64,000 bases of DNA from Halovenus rubra (GTDB lineage Archaea > Halobacteriota > Halobacteria > Halobacteriales > Haloarculaceae), in the NCBI RefSeq assembly GCF_026586665.1, contig NZ_JAODIY010000009.1, forward strand, positions 186,001 through 250,000, in the 5' to 3' direction. Below are positions 18,635 to 28,283 of the stretch, piece after piece (positions within the stretch are counted from its first letter, which is position 1; each line of letters opens with the position of its first letter). The position numbers were made by a program, and so were the translations under genes. The notes under the pieces were generated by a model. That model had not been told where the DNA came from and made no database searches. It saw nothing but the letters and a program-made list of their open reading frames with translations.

Positions 18635-19054
18635 GTGATACACATTACGCGTGGACTCGTCGATACCCTATTGCGTCTCGCCGAGGAATCTGACCCCGAC
18701 AAGCGGACAATTCCGCTGGCAGTAACCCGGGCAGAGAAACTGCCACAGACGAGTCTTTCGGACGAGACGCCGGTGTTTACGCACTTCTATATGTCGAGCA
18801 AGGGTGATGCGCTCAACGCAATTTTTGGAGTTGATATGAAGACACCAGCAGCACAAACGCCTGGCATCTTTGTCTCCCACCCAATCAGTGAACTGGAGGT
18901 CACAAAGAAAGATGACCTCCGAGAGATTGTCTTTATTGCCGTCCCCCCGTGGTCGACGGACTCTTTCAAAGTATTTGATAGGAAAGGAAACGAACAGGAC
19001 CTGACGCTGTTGGACATCGAACCACCACAAGAAACGCACCTGGCCGACAACTAA
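18635..19054 (+). CDS. Conserved haloarchaeal protein, unknown function
   Basis: This protein of about 139 residues begins at a GTG (MIHITRGLVDTLLRLAEESDPD). A TATAAG at about 18605-18610 is 27-29 bp upstream, which fits leaderless transcription and argues for the GTG over a TTG further upstream. The middle reads VFTHFYMSSKGDALNAIFGVDMKTPAAQTPGIFVSHP and the end has FIAVPPWSTDSFKVFDRKGNEQ. The alternation and the G-x-F-V-S-H-P segment loosely recall JAB/MPN-like folds, but no JAMM motif is present. It is cytoplasmic and its function is unknown. Confidence 0.75.
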   Translation: MIHITRGLVDTLLRLAEESDPDKRTIPLAVTRAEKLPQTSLSDETPVFTHFYMSSKGDALNAIFGVDMKTPAAQTPGIFVSHPISELEVTKKDDLREIVFIAVPPWSTDSFKVFDRKGNEQDLTLLDIEPPQETHLADN

Positions 19055-19081
19055 CAAGCAGGAAACCGCTCTGATCGGTGC

Positions 19082-20266
19082 TTACTCCCCGATAATGAAC
19101 TGCTCCTCATAGTCGACGAGATTCTCGTATCCGTCTTCAGTCACAACCACGAAATCTTCAATCCTGACACCGCCGATATCAGGGTCGTAGAGGCCCGGTT
19201 CGACAGTGATGACGTGCCCAGGGTGGAGTTCGCCTCCCTTTGGTGAAACGCTTGGCTGCTCGTGAACGTCAAGCCCGAGGCCGTGGCCTGTGCTGTGAAT
19301 AAACCCAGTTTCGGTTGTCGGTTCGGAGCGGAGTGTCGGGTAGCCAGCCTGCTCGTAGATATCACAGACGGCAGCGTGTACCGCTTCGCCGGTTACACCC
19401 GGTTCGATTGCATCGAATGCGGCCTCTTTGGCCGTCTGGGTGAGCTCGTACCACTCCCGGAGCGTGTCGTCTTCTGGCTCGCCATGGCAGAATGTACGAG
19501 TCATGTCTGCGTGATACTTTGTCTGCTTGTTTTGTGGGAAGATATCGATGATGATGCTCTCCCCGGCCCGGAGGGGACCACTCCCGCGGTCGTGTGGGTC
19601 TGCAGCGTCGCTTCCACAGGCAACGATAGTTTCGTCTAGGCCACAGCCATGACGGAGCAGAGTCAGCTCGATTTCTTTGGTGACCTGTTCACTTGTCAGA
19701 ACGCTTTCATCGTGGACGAGCCGTCCTTTATTATCGACAGCCGCGGTATCGATGAGTTCCTCGGCGCGAGCCATTGCGGCCTCGTTTGCGCGTTGTGCCT
19801 CGCAGATATGGTCGACTTCCTCTTCTTTTTTTGTTGCGCGAATCTCTGTGATAACTTCGCGGTCGTCGGCAGTAACCTCGATATCGTGGTTTCGCAATAA
19901 GTCGGCTGTTTCCAGCGGAAATCGCGGTGGTGTGGCGATCGATTCGACCCCGTGTTCATCAAGGAACGCTTTGAGAACGCGCCCGCGAGCCTCGTCGGTA
20001 TCGTACTCTTTGAGCAGTGATTCGAAATTGTAGTCTGAACCGCGCTTGACGGTGTCCGCTTGGGCCTCTTTCTTTGCACGCCCATATTCGAGACTGCGGA
20101 AGAAAAAGAGGTGGATATCCCCGTTATAGAGCGCAACAAACGGGTCCGGAGCTTCGAATCCCGAGAGGTAATAGAGGTCTGAGTTATCGGAATCAGCGTC
20201 AATGAGGTAGCCGTCGGTGTCTGTTTCGGCGAGATACGAGTCGAGGGCTGTAAAATCGGGCTCCAT
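19082..20266 (-). CDS. Xaa-Pro aminopeptidase family (M24) metallopeptidase
   Basis: This 394-residue peptidase belongs to the pita-bread family. It has an N-terminal creatinase-like domain (to about 150) and a catalytic domain with the five metal ligands in their usual order: D in IIDIFPQ, D in YHADMTRTF, H in HSTGHGLGLDVHE, E in VEPGLYDPDIGG and E in VRIEDF. It is expected to cleave the residue N-terminal to proline from peptides in the cytoplasm. The ATG at 20266 (MEPDFTALDSYLAETDTDG) is standard for haloarchaeal copies. The gene lies downstream of cdc48 on the same strand with a gap of about 115 bp. Confidence 0.94.
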   Translation of the reverse strand: MEPDFTALDSYLAETDTDGYLIDADSDNSDLYYLSGFEAPDPFVALYNGDIHLFFFRSLEYGRAKKEAQADTVKRGSDYNFESLLKEYDTDEARGRVLKAFLDEHGVESIATPPRFPLETADLLRNHDIEVTADDREVITEIRATKKEEEVDHICEAQRANEAAMARAEELIDTAAVDNKGRLVHDESVLTSEQVTKEIELTLLRHGCGLDETIVACGSDAADPHDRGSGPLRAGESIIIDIFPQNKQTKYHADMTRTFCHGEPEDDTLREWYELTQTAKEAAFDAIEPGVTGEAVHAAVCDIYEQAGYPTLRSEPTTETGFIHSTGHGLGLDVHEQPSVSPKGGELHPGHVITVEPGLYDPDIGGVRIEDFVVVTEDGYENLVDYEEQFIIGE

Positions 20267-20381
20267 ATTTGGGGATCGGCCGGTGGGTACTTAGAGATTA
20301 AGACAACTGGACACCATCACCAGAGAGGCGCAAACGGACACCACCTTCTGAGGCAGACAATACTATGGCCGTCTTTGGGAA

Positions 20382-22643
20382 TTAGTGGAACGTCCGGCCA
20401 ACGTCGTTATTTTTCGTGTCGGGTTCCTCTGTGTCGAACTGCTCTTCGATTTCCTCGTAGCGCTCTCGCGTGTCTTCTGTGACGCTTGGGCTAACCTCGT
20501 CGAGAGCTTCCTCAAAGTGCTCCATTGTTACGCGGACGTTTCCAACGCTGTCAGTAACTTCTTCAGGAGAGACGCTGTTGATGAACTCCCGCGACGCTGC
20601 CATAGATGCCTCACGACAGACTGCCTCGATATCTGCGCCGACGTACCCGTTAGTTCGCTCAGCGAGCGTTTCGAGGTCGATATCATCAGCAAGGGGTTTT
20701 TCTCCGGTGTGAACGTCGAATATTTTCTGTCGAGCATCCTCGTCGGGCACTGGGACGTGGACGTGGCGGTCTAGGCGTCCCGGTCGCAACAGTGCTGTAT
20801 CGATGAGGTCTGGACGATTTGTCGTTGCGATGACGACGACATCTTCGAGTTCTTCGAGACCGTCTAGCTCGGTCAGGAGCTGAGAGACAACGCGTTCACC
20901 GACACCAGATTCACTCATACTGTGTCCACGCTCGGTGGCAATCGAGTCGATTTCGTCGAAAAACACTACTGTCGGCGCGTTTGATCGGGCCTTCTCGAAT
21001 ATCTCTCTGACGCCTTTTTCGCTTTCTCCGACGTACTTGTCGAGGAGCTCAGGGCCTTTGATTGAGATGAAGTTGCTCTGTGCCTCGTTAGCTATTGCTT
21101 TTGCCAGCAACGTCTTGCCTGTCCCGGGAGGCCCGTACATGAGAACACCTTTTGCCGCCTGCATATCCATCTCTTCAAACACCTCAGGATACTCTAGGGG
21201 CCATTGGATTGTCTCACGGAGGCGCTCTTTGGTGTCTTCGAGACCCCCAACTTGCTTCCATGTGACATCGGGAACCTCGACAAACACTTCTCGCAGGGCG
21301 GAGGGCTCGATACCTTTCATCGCCTGCTTGAAGTCTGTTGCTGTGATGCGAAGTTGTTCGAGCGTTTCGGCGTCGATTTCGTCTTCTTCGAGGTCGAGAT
21401 GGGGACGAACTCGGCGGAGTGCGTTCATTGCCGCTTCCTTGGCGAGTTGCTCGATGTCCGCGCCGACGAACCCGTGCGTGCTCTCGGCGTACATCTCTAG
21501 GTTAATCTCATCGACAAGTGGCATGCCGCGAGTGTGTACCTGAAGAATCTCCTTGCGACCATCCTTGTCGGGGACACCGACCTCAATCTCTCGGTCGAAC
21601 CGGCCGCCACGGCGCAGTGCCGGGTCAAGTGCGTCGACGCGATTAGTTGCACCGATGACGATAACCTGTCCCCGGTCTTCGAGTCCGTCCATCAGGGAGA
21701 GTAACTGAGCGACGACGCGGCGCTCAACATCACCGGACGTCTCCCCGCGTTTTGGCGCAATAGAGTCCAATTCATCGATAAAAATGACTGCAGGGTCGTT
21801 CTCGGCCGCTTCTTCAAAGACTTCACGGAGTTTCTCTTCACTTTCACCGTAGTATTTCGACATAATCTCCGGACCAGAGATATCCGTGAAGTATGCATCA
21901 ATCTCGTTTGCGACGGCCTGTGCCATCAGTGTCTTGCCTGTCCCGGGTGGACCGTGCAAGAGGACACCTTTGGGCGGTTCAATGCCAAGTTGCTGGAACA
22001 GTTCAGGGTGGCGCATCGGCAACTCAATCATTTCCCGGACCTGCTCTAACTCGTCGTCGAGCCCACCAATATCCTCGTAGCTAACGTTGGGAGCGACCGC
22101 TTTTTTACTCTCTTCGCCAGCAATCTGCTCGGCAGGTTGTTCGCTGATAGTGATATCTGTCGAATCAGCTACAACCACCGTTCCGTCTGGTTCTGTATCG
22201 GCAATCCGAAGCGGTATTTTCTGGCCCGACATCGACGAGAGCGGGCCAAGTCCGAACGAAATCTGGACAGTCTGACCCTGAGTCACCGCTTGGCCACTCA
22301 GGTTTTGTTGTATCATCGGCGCGACGTTCCCTCGGACCTTGAGGTTTTGTGGGAGTGCAACCGTGAGGCTCTTTGCGGGCTGAACATCTGCTTTCTCGAC
22401 GTTTACGCCATCGTCGATTCCGGTTCCGGTTTCTTGACGGAGACGACCATCAATTCGGACTACCCCCCGACCGCCGTCTTCGGGATAGCCGGGCCAGACA
22501 CGGGCGACGGTTCGCCCGCCCTCGCCTTCGATGAGAATGTAGTCTCCGTTCTCAAGGTTCATCTCGTCCATTGCTTGTCTGTCTACCGCAGCCAGTCCAC
22601 GGCCAGCATCCTTTTGTTTGAGCGGCTTGACGGTAAGTTTCAT
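20382..22643 (-). CDS. cdc48: AAA+ ATPase of the Cdc48/p97/VAT family
   Basis: This 753-residue unfoldase has an N-terminal substrate-binding domain (double-psi barrel; [25 protein letters not shown]) and two AAA modules. Module 1 has [13 protein letters not shown] and [12 protein letters not shown]; module 2 has [13 protein letters not shown] and [13 protein letters not shown]. Both have an SRH of the form ATNR...LRxGRxDR. It acts as a hexamer to unfold proteins, often for the proteasome, and PAN is also encoded nearby at 25401. The start ATG overlaps the stop of the small upstream gene as ATGA, so the two are translationally coupled. Confidence 0.96.
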   Translation of the reverse strand: MKLTVKPLKQKDAGRGLAAVDRQAMDEMNLENGDYILIEGEGGRTVARVWPGYPEDGGRGVVRIDGRLRQETGTGIDDGVNVEKADVQPAKSLTVALPQNLKVRGNVAPMIQQNLSGQAVTQGQTVQISFGLGPLSSMSGQKIPLRIADTEPDGTVVVADSTDITISEQPAEQIAGEESKKAVAPNVSYEDIGGLDDELEQVREMIELPMRHPELFQQLGIEPPKGVLLHGPPGTGKTLMAQAVANEIDAYFTDISGPEIMSKYYGESEEKLREVFEEAAENDPAVIFIDELDSIAPKRGETSGDVERRVVAQLLSLMDGLEDRGQVIVIGATNRVDALDPALRRGGRFDREIEVGVPDKDGRKEILQVHTRGMPLVDEINLEMYAESTHGFVGADIEQLAKEAAMNALRRVRPHLDLEEDEIDAETLEQLRITATDFKQAMKGIEPSALREVFVEVPDVTWKQVGGLEDTKERLRETIQWPLEYPEVFEEMDMQAAKGVLMYGPPGTGKTLLAKAIANEAQSNFISIKGPELLDKYVGESEKGVREIFEKARSNAPTVVFFDEIDSIATERGHSMSESGVGERVVSQLLTELDGLEELEDVVVIATTNRPDLIDTALLRPGRLDRHVHVPVPDEDARQKIFDVHTGEKPLADDIDLETLAERTNGYVGADIEAVCREASMAASREFINSVSPEEVTDSVGNVRVTMEHFEEALDEVSPSVTEDTRERYEEIEEQFDTEEPDTKNNDVGRTFH

Positions 22644-22870
22644 TCTTCTACCTCGATAGTAAGAACGTTATTATTCATAAACACTTGTGCGTCGTGGGGA
22701 ATTTCAATTTCGTACTGCTCTTTGTCGCCAACAATAATGGCTGTGTTGTCGACGACGTCGACAGTGCCGTTGGCACTAGGGCCGAGATCAACAACGTACT
22801 CTGTCTCGTCGTCGTACTCAAACCGACGACTCTCAAACTGTTTTTCTCTCAGCGTTTGCCTCAGACTCAT
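22640..22870 (-). CDS. Small protein coupled to cdc48 (DUF7127-like)
   Basis: This 76-residue, strongly acidic protein reads [20 protein letters not shown] followed by a beta-rich half ([51 protein letters not shown]). The end resembles the last strands of an Hsp20/alpha-crystallin or similar sandwich. It overlaps the cdc48 start by 4 bases, so it is probably a partner or adaptor of the Cdc48 ATPase; this is inferred from the operon only. I believe haloarchaea call this family DUF7127, but am not certain. Confidence 0.85.
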   Translation of the reverse strand: MSLRQTLREKQFESRRFEYDDETEYVVDLGPSANGTVDVVDNTAIIVGDKEQYEIEIPHDAQVFMNNNVLTIEVEE

Positions 22871-22905
22871 ACTAACTGCAGGTTAGTGGTTGAATAATAT
22901 AAATC
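22871..22905 (-). promoter_or_regulatory. Promoter of the cdc48 operon with inverted repeat at the start site
   Basis: On the minus strand a TATA-like TTTATATTA is centred about 28 bp before the ATG at 22870. Between it and the start codon is ACTAAC-TGCAG-GTTAGT (22871-22887), directly next to the ATG. A dyad at the transcription start of a leaderless gene is a natural repressor site. Confidence 0.55.
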
Positions 22906-23091
22906 TTTTCCTTAGTTTTTAAGTATATTGCCTATATTCGCAGAAGTGCTTGATTGTAGTTCAGAAATCGTTTCGAGGAGACAGCAAGGATACTGGCACC
23001 ACACATTACGATGAGGAGAAGTACGAGTAACGAAGACGAGCTGGTGGATTAGACCCATCATCCAGGACCAACAAACCACTTATACTGCCTA

Positions 23092-23382
23092 TCAGTCCTC
23101 AAATAACTGCCAGAGTACCTGGTCATCGTCGGTAAGCTCGTCTAATCGCCCGGCAAACAGGAAGCCGCCGAGGATGAACGAAACACCACTTAGAACACTG
23201 AGGAGTACGACGATCGGTAGGTTCTGTGTTGAAAGAAACACAGTTGTCGCAGCTAGCGCCCCAAGAAACCCCGCGGTGACTGCAAGTGTAAACAGAATGC
23301 TGCGACGGCGCTCGGTCGTGTTTGATTCAAACAGCTGTGCCCGGTTCCTGACGGCTGCCAGTCGTTTGTCAATTGAGCTCAT
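23092..23382 (-). CDS. Small two-span membrane protein
   Basis: This 96-residue protein has a short basic/acidic head (MSSIDKRLAAVRNRAQLFESNTTERRR) and two hydrophobic helices (ILFTLAVTAGFLGALAATTVFL and IVVLLSVLSGVSFILGGFLFA). The tail is strongly acidic (LDELTDDDQVLWQLFED). It is probably an inner-membrane protein with both ends in the cytoplasm. No known family was recognised. The ATG at 23382 is chosen over one 11 codons upstream, because the head then looks like a normal cytoplasmic start. Confidence 0.78.
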   Translation of the reverse strand: MSSIDKRLAAVRNRAQLFESNTTERRRSILFTLAVTAGFLGALAATTVFLSTQNLPIVVLLSVLSGVSFILGGFLFAGRLDELTDDDQVLWQLFED

Positions 23383-23515
23383 TTCACATACTCCGTATGT
23401 ACTATATATGCTCATTGTACTTTAGCCTTCGTCAGACGTGAGTTCTCTCGTATTTTGTTGTCCTCTCCCAAAGACAGGGGAACACTTACATTGGGAAGGT
23501 CCAAATCCTCGGTGG

Positions 23516-25306
23516 ATGAGTTCAGTCCCCAACCGAAGTGAGATTGACGAGCAGTACCGATGGGAGTTGAGTTCCCTCTTTGACAGTGACGAAGCTTGGG
23601 AAGAAGCGTTCGAGACCGTCTCAGAAGAGATATCAACCCTTCGTGAATTTGAAGGCAGTTTAACAGAGGATGCAACGCGACTCGCCAATTTCTTCGAGCA
23701 TCACGAGGAAATTATGCGGCAAGTTGAGGATGTTACAACATACGCGCGCCTGCGTAGCCATGAAGACACCCGCGAGAGCGAGACACAGGCGATGGCCTCC
23801 CGGGCGATGTCACTGTACACTGATGCAAGTGCGGCGACAAGCTTTTTCGAGCCCGAAATACAGGAACTCGACGAAGCGGCTATTACAGAACTTGTTGAAG
23901 ACGAACCAGAACTCGAAACCTACGAACACTACATCGACGACGTGTTGCGACAGAAGCCACATACACGCTCGGAAGAAATAGAGGAACTACTCGCCGATCT
24001 TGGCGAGGTCACCGGTGCGCCGGGCGAGATATACAACAAACTCGCAAACGCTGATATGACGTTCCCGACTGTTGAGGGACCAGATGGCGACGAAAAAGAA
24101 ATTACGCTCAGCAACTTTACGACATTCCTCAAAAATCCGGACCGCGAGTTCCGCCAGCGAGTGTACGAAGCGTACTTTGACGAGTGGGGGACAGTGCGCA
24201 ACGCTGTCGGGACGGCCTACCGGAACAGCGTAAAGAAAAACGAAAAAATCGCCGCCGCACGGCAGTATGAAAGTGCCCGTCAAGGGGCATTGGACGACCC
24301 TAACGTCCCCACTGAAGTGTACGATACACTTGTCGATACGGTACGGGATAATCTCGGGACCCTTCACAGACACGCAGAACTCAAACAGCAAGTACTGGAT
24401 GTCGATGACCTCCAGATGTGGGACCTCTACGTGCCGATGGTCGATGATGAAGGGCCAGATATCCCCTACAGCGAAGCGGCCGAACACGTTATCGACGCTG
24501 TTGAGCCGCTGGGCGATGCTTACCAGTCCCGTCTTGCGGAGGGCCTTGACTCTCGTTGGGTCGACGTCTACGAGACAGAAGGGAAACGGTCCGGGGCTTA
24601 CAGCAGCGGTACCTACGACTCACAGCCCTATATCCTGATGAACTATCAGGACGATGTTTCGTCGATGTTTACGCTGGCACATGAACTCGGCCACTCGATG
24701 CATTCCGAACTGGCCAGCGAGAGCCAACCGTACGTTTATGCCGACTACACGCTGTTTATCGCCGAAATCGCGTCTACGGTCAATGAGACGCTGCTAACCC
24801 ATCACCTGCTCGAAACTGTCGAAGACGAACACTTCCGTCGTCACGTTCTCAATGAGTATCTAGAACGGTTCCGGTCAACGCTGTTCCGGCAGACGATGTT
24901 CGCCGAGTTCGAACACCGTGCACACCAACTCTCACAAGAAGGGAAACCCCTCACCTCTGACGCACTTGATGACCTCTTCGCAGAAATCAAGGGCGACTAC
25001 TACGAGCCAGCAGAGTTGGACGACCGTATTGCCCGCGAGTGGATGCGGATTCCGCATTTCTACCGGGCCTTCTATGTGTTCCAATACTCGACAGGTATTT
25101 CGGCGGCGGTGTCACTAGTCGAGTCGATTCGTGAAGAGGGAGAGCCAGCGGCCAAACAGTATCGAGAGCTGCTCCGAAGCGGTTCGAACGGGTACCCACT
25201 TGAAATTCTCAAGCAGGCTGGCGTTGACCTGACCGAGCCGACACCAATCGAACAGACCATTGCTGTCTACGAGGAGACGCTCGACGAACTCGAAACACTC
25301 CTCTGA
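23516..25306 (+). CDS. pepF: Oligoendopeptidase F (M3B metallopeptidase)
   Basis: This 596-residue zinc peptidase degrades cytoplasmic oligopeptides. The HExxH motif is HELGHSMHSEL, and the third ligand is the glutamate in FIAEIASTVNETLL, 25-30 residues later. The N-terminal half is the helical oligopeptidase lid (from MSSVPNRSEIDEQYRWELSSLF), and the C-terminal FYVFQYSTGISAAVSLVE is a strong family landmark. The ATG at 23516 matches the usual PepF start; 26 upstream codons are cysteine-rich and unlike the family. PAN follows about 95 bp later on the same strand. Confidence 0.95.
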   Translation: MSSVPNRSEIDEQYRWELSSLFDSDEAWEEAFETVSEEISTLREFEGSLTEDATRLANFFEHHEEIMRQVEDVTTYARLRSHEDTRESETQAMASRAMSLYTDASAATSFFEPEIQELDEAAITELVEDEPELETYEHYIDDVLRQKPHTRSEEIEELLADLGEVTGAPGEIYNKLANADMTFPTVEGPDGDEKEITLSNFTTFLKNPDREFRQRVYEAYFDEWGTVRNAVGTAYRNSVKKNEKIAAARQYESARQGALDDPNVPTEVYDTLVDTVRDNLGTLHRHAELKQQVLDVDDLQMWDLYVPMVDDEGPDIPYSEAAEHVIDAVEPLGDAYQSRLAEGLDSRWVDVYETEGKRSGAYSSGTYDSQPYILMNYQDDVSSMFTLAHELGHSMHSELASESQPYVYADYTLFIAEIASTVNETLLTHHLLETVEDEHFRRHVLNEYLERFRSTLFRQTMFAEFEHRAHQLSQEGKPLTSDALDDLFAEIKGDYYEPAELDDRIAREWMRIPHFYRAFYVFQYSTGISAAVSLVESIREEGEPAAKQYRELLRSGSNGYPLEILKQAGVDLTEPTPIEQTIAVYEETLDELETLL

Positions 25307-25400
25307 AAACGGCGGTCAGCCGAACGGACACAAGAACTGGTAAGTAGCAAACGACTCCCGAAAACCTTTATTCCGCGCCATCTAAATAGTCTGTATCCAA

Positions 25401-26621
25401 ATGTCTCGAAGTCCATCACTTCCGGAGCGCCCACGCTTAGATTTGGACCCGGATATGTCTCCAGACGAGCGTCTTGAAGCGCTCAGAGAACATTTCGAGG
25501 AAGTTATTCAGGTAAACGCAAAACTCGAAGAGCAACTGGATACCGCACAGAAGCGCCGTGAAGCGCTGACGGGTGAAGTTGACTCTCTCGAACGCGAAAA
25601 CCGGACGCTGAAATCTTCGTCACTGTACGTTGCAACAGCAGAAGAGGTCCTCGACGATGGAATCGTTATCAAACAACATGGTAATAATCAGGAGGTGCTG
25701 ACTGAAAACGCCGCTGGAATCGACGAAGAGCTAGAAGCTGGTGACAGGGTGGCTATCGATGACTCATTCGGTATTCAAGCTATCCTTGACCCCGAAACAG
25801 ACGCCCGTGCACAGGCGATGCAGATAGACCAAAGCCCCAAAGTGACGTATGAGGATATCGGCGGACTCGAAGAACAGGTACAAGAAGTCGTCGAGACTGT
25901 CGAAGACCCACTGAGCGACCCTGCACAGTTCAAAACGGTCGGGATAGAACCGCCGTCGGGTGTTCTCCTCCATGGTCCCCCGGGTACGGGTAAGACGATG
26001 CTCGCCAAGGCTGTCGCCAACGAGACGGATGCTACGTTTATCAAGATGGCTGGTTCGGAACTCGTCCAGAAGTTCATCGGCGAAGGAGCAAAGCTTGTTC
26101 GTGACCTGTTCGAGCTTGCAAGCGAACACGAACCTGCCGTTATCTTTATCGACGAGATAGACGCTATCGCGTCCAAGCGAACCGAGTCAAAGACATCAGG
26201 CGACGCAGAGGTCCAGCGGACGATGATGCAACTCCTCTCGGAGATGGATGGTTTCGAGGAGCGTGGTAACATCCGTATTATCGCCGCGACAAACCGGTTC
26301 GACATGCTTGACCGTGCCATTCTTCGGCCCGGTCGGTTCGACCGGCTCATCGAAGTCCCCGAACCGGACTGGAACGGCCGCGAAGCTATCCTACAGATTC
26401 ATACCGAAGATATGAATCTCGGAGACGATGTGGAGTTGGGGACAATTGCCAACAAAACAGAGGGCTTTACCGGTGCCGAACTCTCCTCGCTTGCTACTGA
26501 GGCAGGCATGTTCGCCATCCGCGCTGAACGGACTGAGATTACGATGTCTGACTTCGACGATGCTCTCCAGAAAGTGAGCGAAGAGGACAACACCAACGGG
26601 ACGCCAATCGCGTTCGCCTAA
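25401..26621 (+). CDS. pan: Proteasome-activating nucleotidase (PAN)
   Basis: This 406-residue AAA ATPase forms the hexameric cap of the 20S proteasome. It has an N-terminal coiled coil (about 25-75, heptads in LREHFEEVIQVNAKLEEQLDTAQKRREAL), an OB domain (VATAEEVLDDGIVIKQHGNNQEV) and one AAA module. Walker A is [13 protein letters not shown], Walker B is FIDEIDAIASKR, and the SRH is ATNRFDMLDRAILRPGRFDR. The C-terminus is TPIAFA: the penultimate residue, where the gate-opening HbYX motif has tyrosine, is phenylalanine. A TATA-like run CTTTATTCC lies about 30 bp upstream of the ATG. Confidence 0.95.
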   Translation: MSRSPSLPERPRLDLDPDMSPDERLEALREHFEEVIQVNAKLEEQLDTAQKRREALTGEVDSLERENRTLKSSSLYVATAEEVLDDGIVIKQHGNNQEVLTENAAGIDEELEAGDRVAIDDSFGIQAILDPETDARAQAMQIDQSPKVTYEDIGGLEEQVQEVVETVEDPLSDPAQFKTVGIEPPSGVLLHGPPGTGKTMLAKAVANETDATFIKMAGSELVQKFIGEGAKLVRDLFELASEHEPAVIFIDEIDAIASKRTESKTSGDAEVQRTMMQLLSEMDGFEERGNIRIIAATNRFDMLDRAILRPGRFDRLIEVPEPDWNGREAILQIHTEDMNLGDDVELGTIANKTEGFTGAELSSLATEAGMFAIRAERTEITMSDFDDALQKVSEEDNTNGTPIAFA

Positions 26622-26655
26622 TTGCTGACCGTTTCGGTCTCGTACACAGTGCCGA

Positions 26656-26877
26656 CTAGCCTCGCTTGTCAACTGCCTCGGGGTCAAGCCCCGTGGCATC
26701 CGCCTTGATTTCTTCTGTGAATGTCTGGTGTCGGTCGGCAAAGACAGGCTTTGGGCCCTCAGTATGACTGTAACAAATAACACAGCGGCGGGACAACCAG
26801 TGCCGAGAGCGCCTCTGGGAAAAGCCCGCAAACTCGCCGATGGTCTCGATAGCTGTCGGGCTCTTCGAGGCTGTCAC
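26656..26877 (-). CDS. Small conserved-type protein, unknown function
   Basis: This 73-residue protein starts with GTG. It reads MTASKSPTAIETIGEFAGFSQ, then the basic stretch RRSRHWLSRRCVICYSH with a CxxC, and ends EIKADATGLDPEAVDKRG. The cysteine pair and histidine could form part of a small metal site, but only two cysteines are present. Small acidic proteins ending in 'TGxDPEAVD' are familiar in haloarchaea. It converges with pan across about 34 bp. Function is unknown. Confidence 0.66.
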   Translation of the reverse strand: MTASKSPTAIETIGEFAGFSQRRSRHWLSRRCVICYSHTEGPKPVFADRHQTFTEEIKADATGLDPEAVDKRG

Positions 26878-26894
26878 ACTGTGATCAGATCGCC

Positions 26895-28283
26895 CTACTC
26901 TGGAACATCACCGTCAACTGGGCGTGCACGGGTGGTCTCATCCACGAAACAGACAGCATCGAACGCCTCAGTATAGACGTACTCAGTGAGATACTCTCCA
27001 GGAGACCCCGAGTTATACATCGCGCCGACCGAGAAGTGGGGCTGTGGCTCGTTGAGATATGATTCGAGACGGTTATCGTCTTGTGCACTCTCGATATCGA
27101 CCAATGTTGTGTCGATGTCAAGCTGATTGAGAGCGGCATCAACCGTCCCAGAAACGGGAGACTGAACTGTCTGTCCCCTGAGTTCGTAGGTTGATTCGTC
27201 GTCACGTTCGTTGGCCTGGCTGATTGCCTGGAACGAGCCACGGCCAAACGAAAATCCAACCGAGACGTATTCGTCGCCATAGCGGTCCGCGAGTATCTTC
27301 CCCATCGGAACTCCTTCTGCATCAGTCCCCCGGACAACGTGTTTCTGGCGGTTGATGTGTGCATCGTGGGCCCAGAGTACGATCTTATCTGCGTCCTCGA
27401 ACTCAAGGAGCCAGTCGACGTTGTCCGCCATCGCCTGGTCTCGGACGCGAAGTAACTCTTCCATTGCGGTCGTCTGCTCGGCAGTCAATCCGTCTTCTGG
27501 ATTCCCATCGTACTGTTTTCGTGCACGCCTGTACTCGGCGGCTTGCTTGAGAATCGTCAACTGGTGGCGGGCCAACTCGAAGGCTCGTTCTCCTTCTTTT
27601 TCGATGTAGTCGGCTCGGTGGGTATCAAGATGGTTCCGTAGCTCCGGAATGAGACGGTTTGTGACCGAGATTCTCCTCTCAGTCTGTTCGTCCTTATCCG
27701 GGTTCGTACCATCGTCATCGAGCGTTGCGAGAGCACTGTAAGTGTCCTCGGGAAGCGATGCCTCGACAGTATCGAAGTAGGATTCAAGATGGGCGACTGC
27801 TCCAGTCGTGTACTGAGCGTCGAACCCATAGAATCGGACTCTGTCAGCAAGCGGCCTCCCCTGATTGAATTCTCGGAGCCAGTTAACCATCGTGAGAACA
27901 GAGTCGACGTTCCAGGTCCAGAAGTAGATGCCGTTCAGTGCATCTTTGGGGTCGCCCCTGCCGTGGACGACGTACTCGTTTATTGCAAGCGTTTCCGGCG
28001 CGTTTGCCTCCATCGCAAACACACGAACGTCATGGTTACAGACCAGATGTCGCAGGAAGCGGTGTTTGAGTTGGAAGAACTCTCGTGTTCCATGTGTTGC
28101 CTCACCGAGTGCAATGACCTGCGCGTCGGCAAACAGACTGGAGATAGCGGAGGCCTGCTCAAACTCCGCTGTCGGATTTGTCCCCCCCAGATCGATTGTG
28201 TGTTTTTCCAGAGCGGCCAGCTCGTCATCAGAGAGTGTGCTTGGTACGATTCGACTATTGTCCTGTGGTGCGTTGTCTGTCAT
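26895..28283 (-). CDS. Erythromycin esterase family protein
   Basis: This 462-residue protein belongs to the EreA/EreB/succinoglycan-type esterase superfamily. The active-site histidine region is ALGEATHGTREFFQLKHR (about 58-75), with the conserved glutamate in FAMEANAPE. The second histidine motif is VLWAHDAHINR (about 305), followed by the distal SVGFSFGRGSFQA. Archaeal members are not known to act on macrolides, so antibiotic hydrolysis should not be assumed; a small-molecule ester substrate is likely. The start is ATG at 28283, and a perfect 8-bp inverted repeat lies 45 bp upstream (28328-28346). Confidence 0.92.
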   Translation of the reverse strand: MTDNAPQDNSRIVPSTLSDDELAALEKHTIDLGGTNPTAEFEQASAISSLFADAQVIALGEATHGTREFFQLKHRFLRHLVCNHDVRVFAMEANAPETLAINEYVVHGRGDPKDALNGIYFWTWNVDSVLTMVNWLREFNQGRPLADRVRFYGFDAQYTTGAVAHLESYFDTVEASLPEDTYSALATLDDDGTNPDKDEQTERRISVTNRLIPELRNHLDTHRADYIEKEGERAFELARHQLTILKQAAEYRRARKQYDGNPEDGLTAEQTTAMEELLRVRDQAMADNVDWLLEFEDADKIVLWAHDAHINRQKHVVRGTDAEGVPMGKILADRYGDEYVSVGFSFGRGSFQAISQANERDDESTYELRGQTVQSPVSGTVDAALNQLDIDTTLVDIESAQDDNRLESYLNEPQPHFSVGAMYNSGSPGEYLTEYVYTEAFDAVCFVDETTRARPVDGDVPE

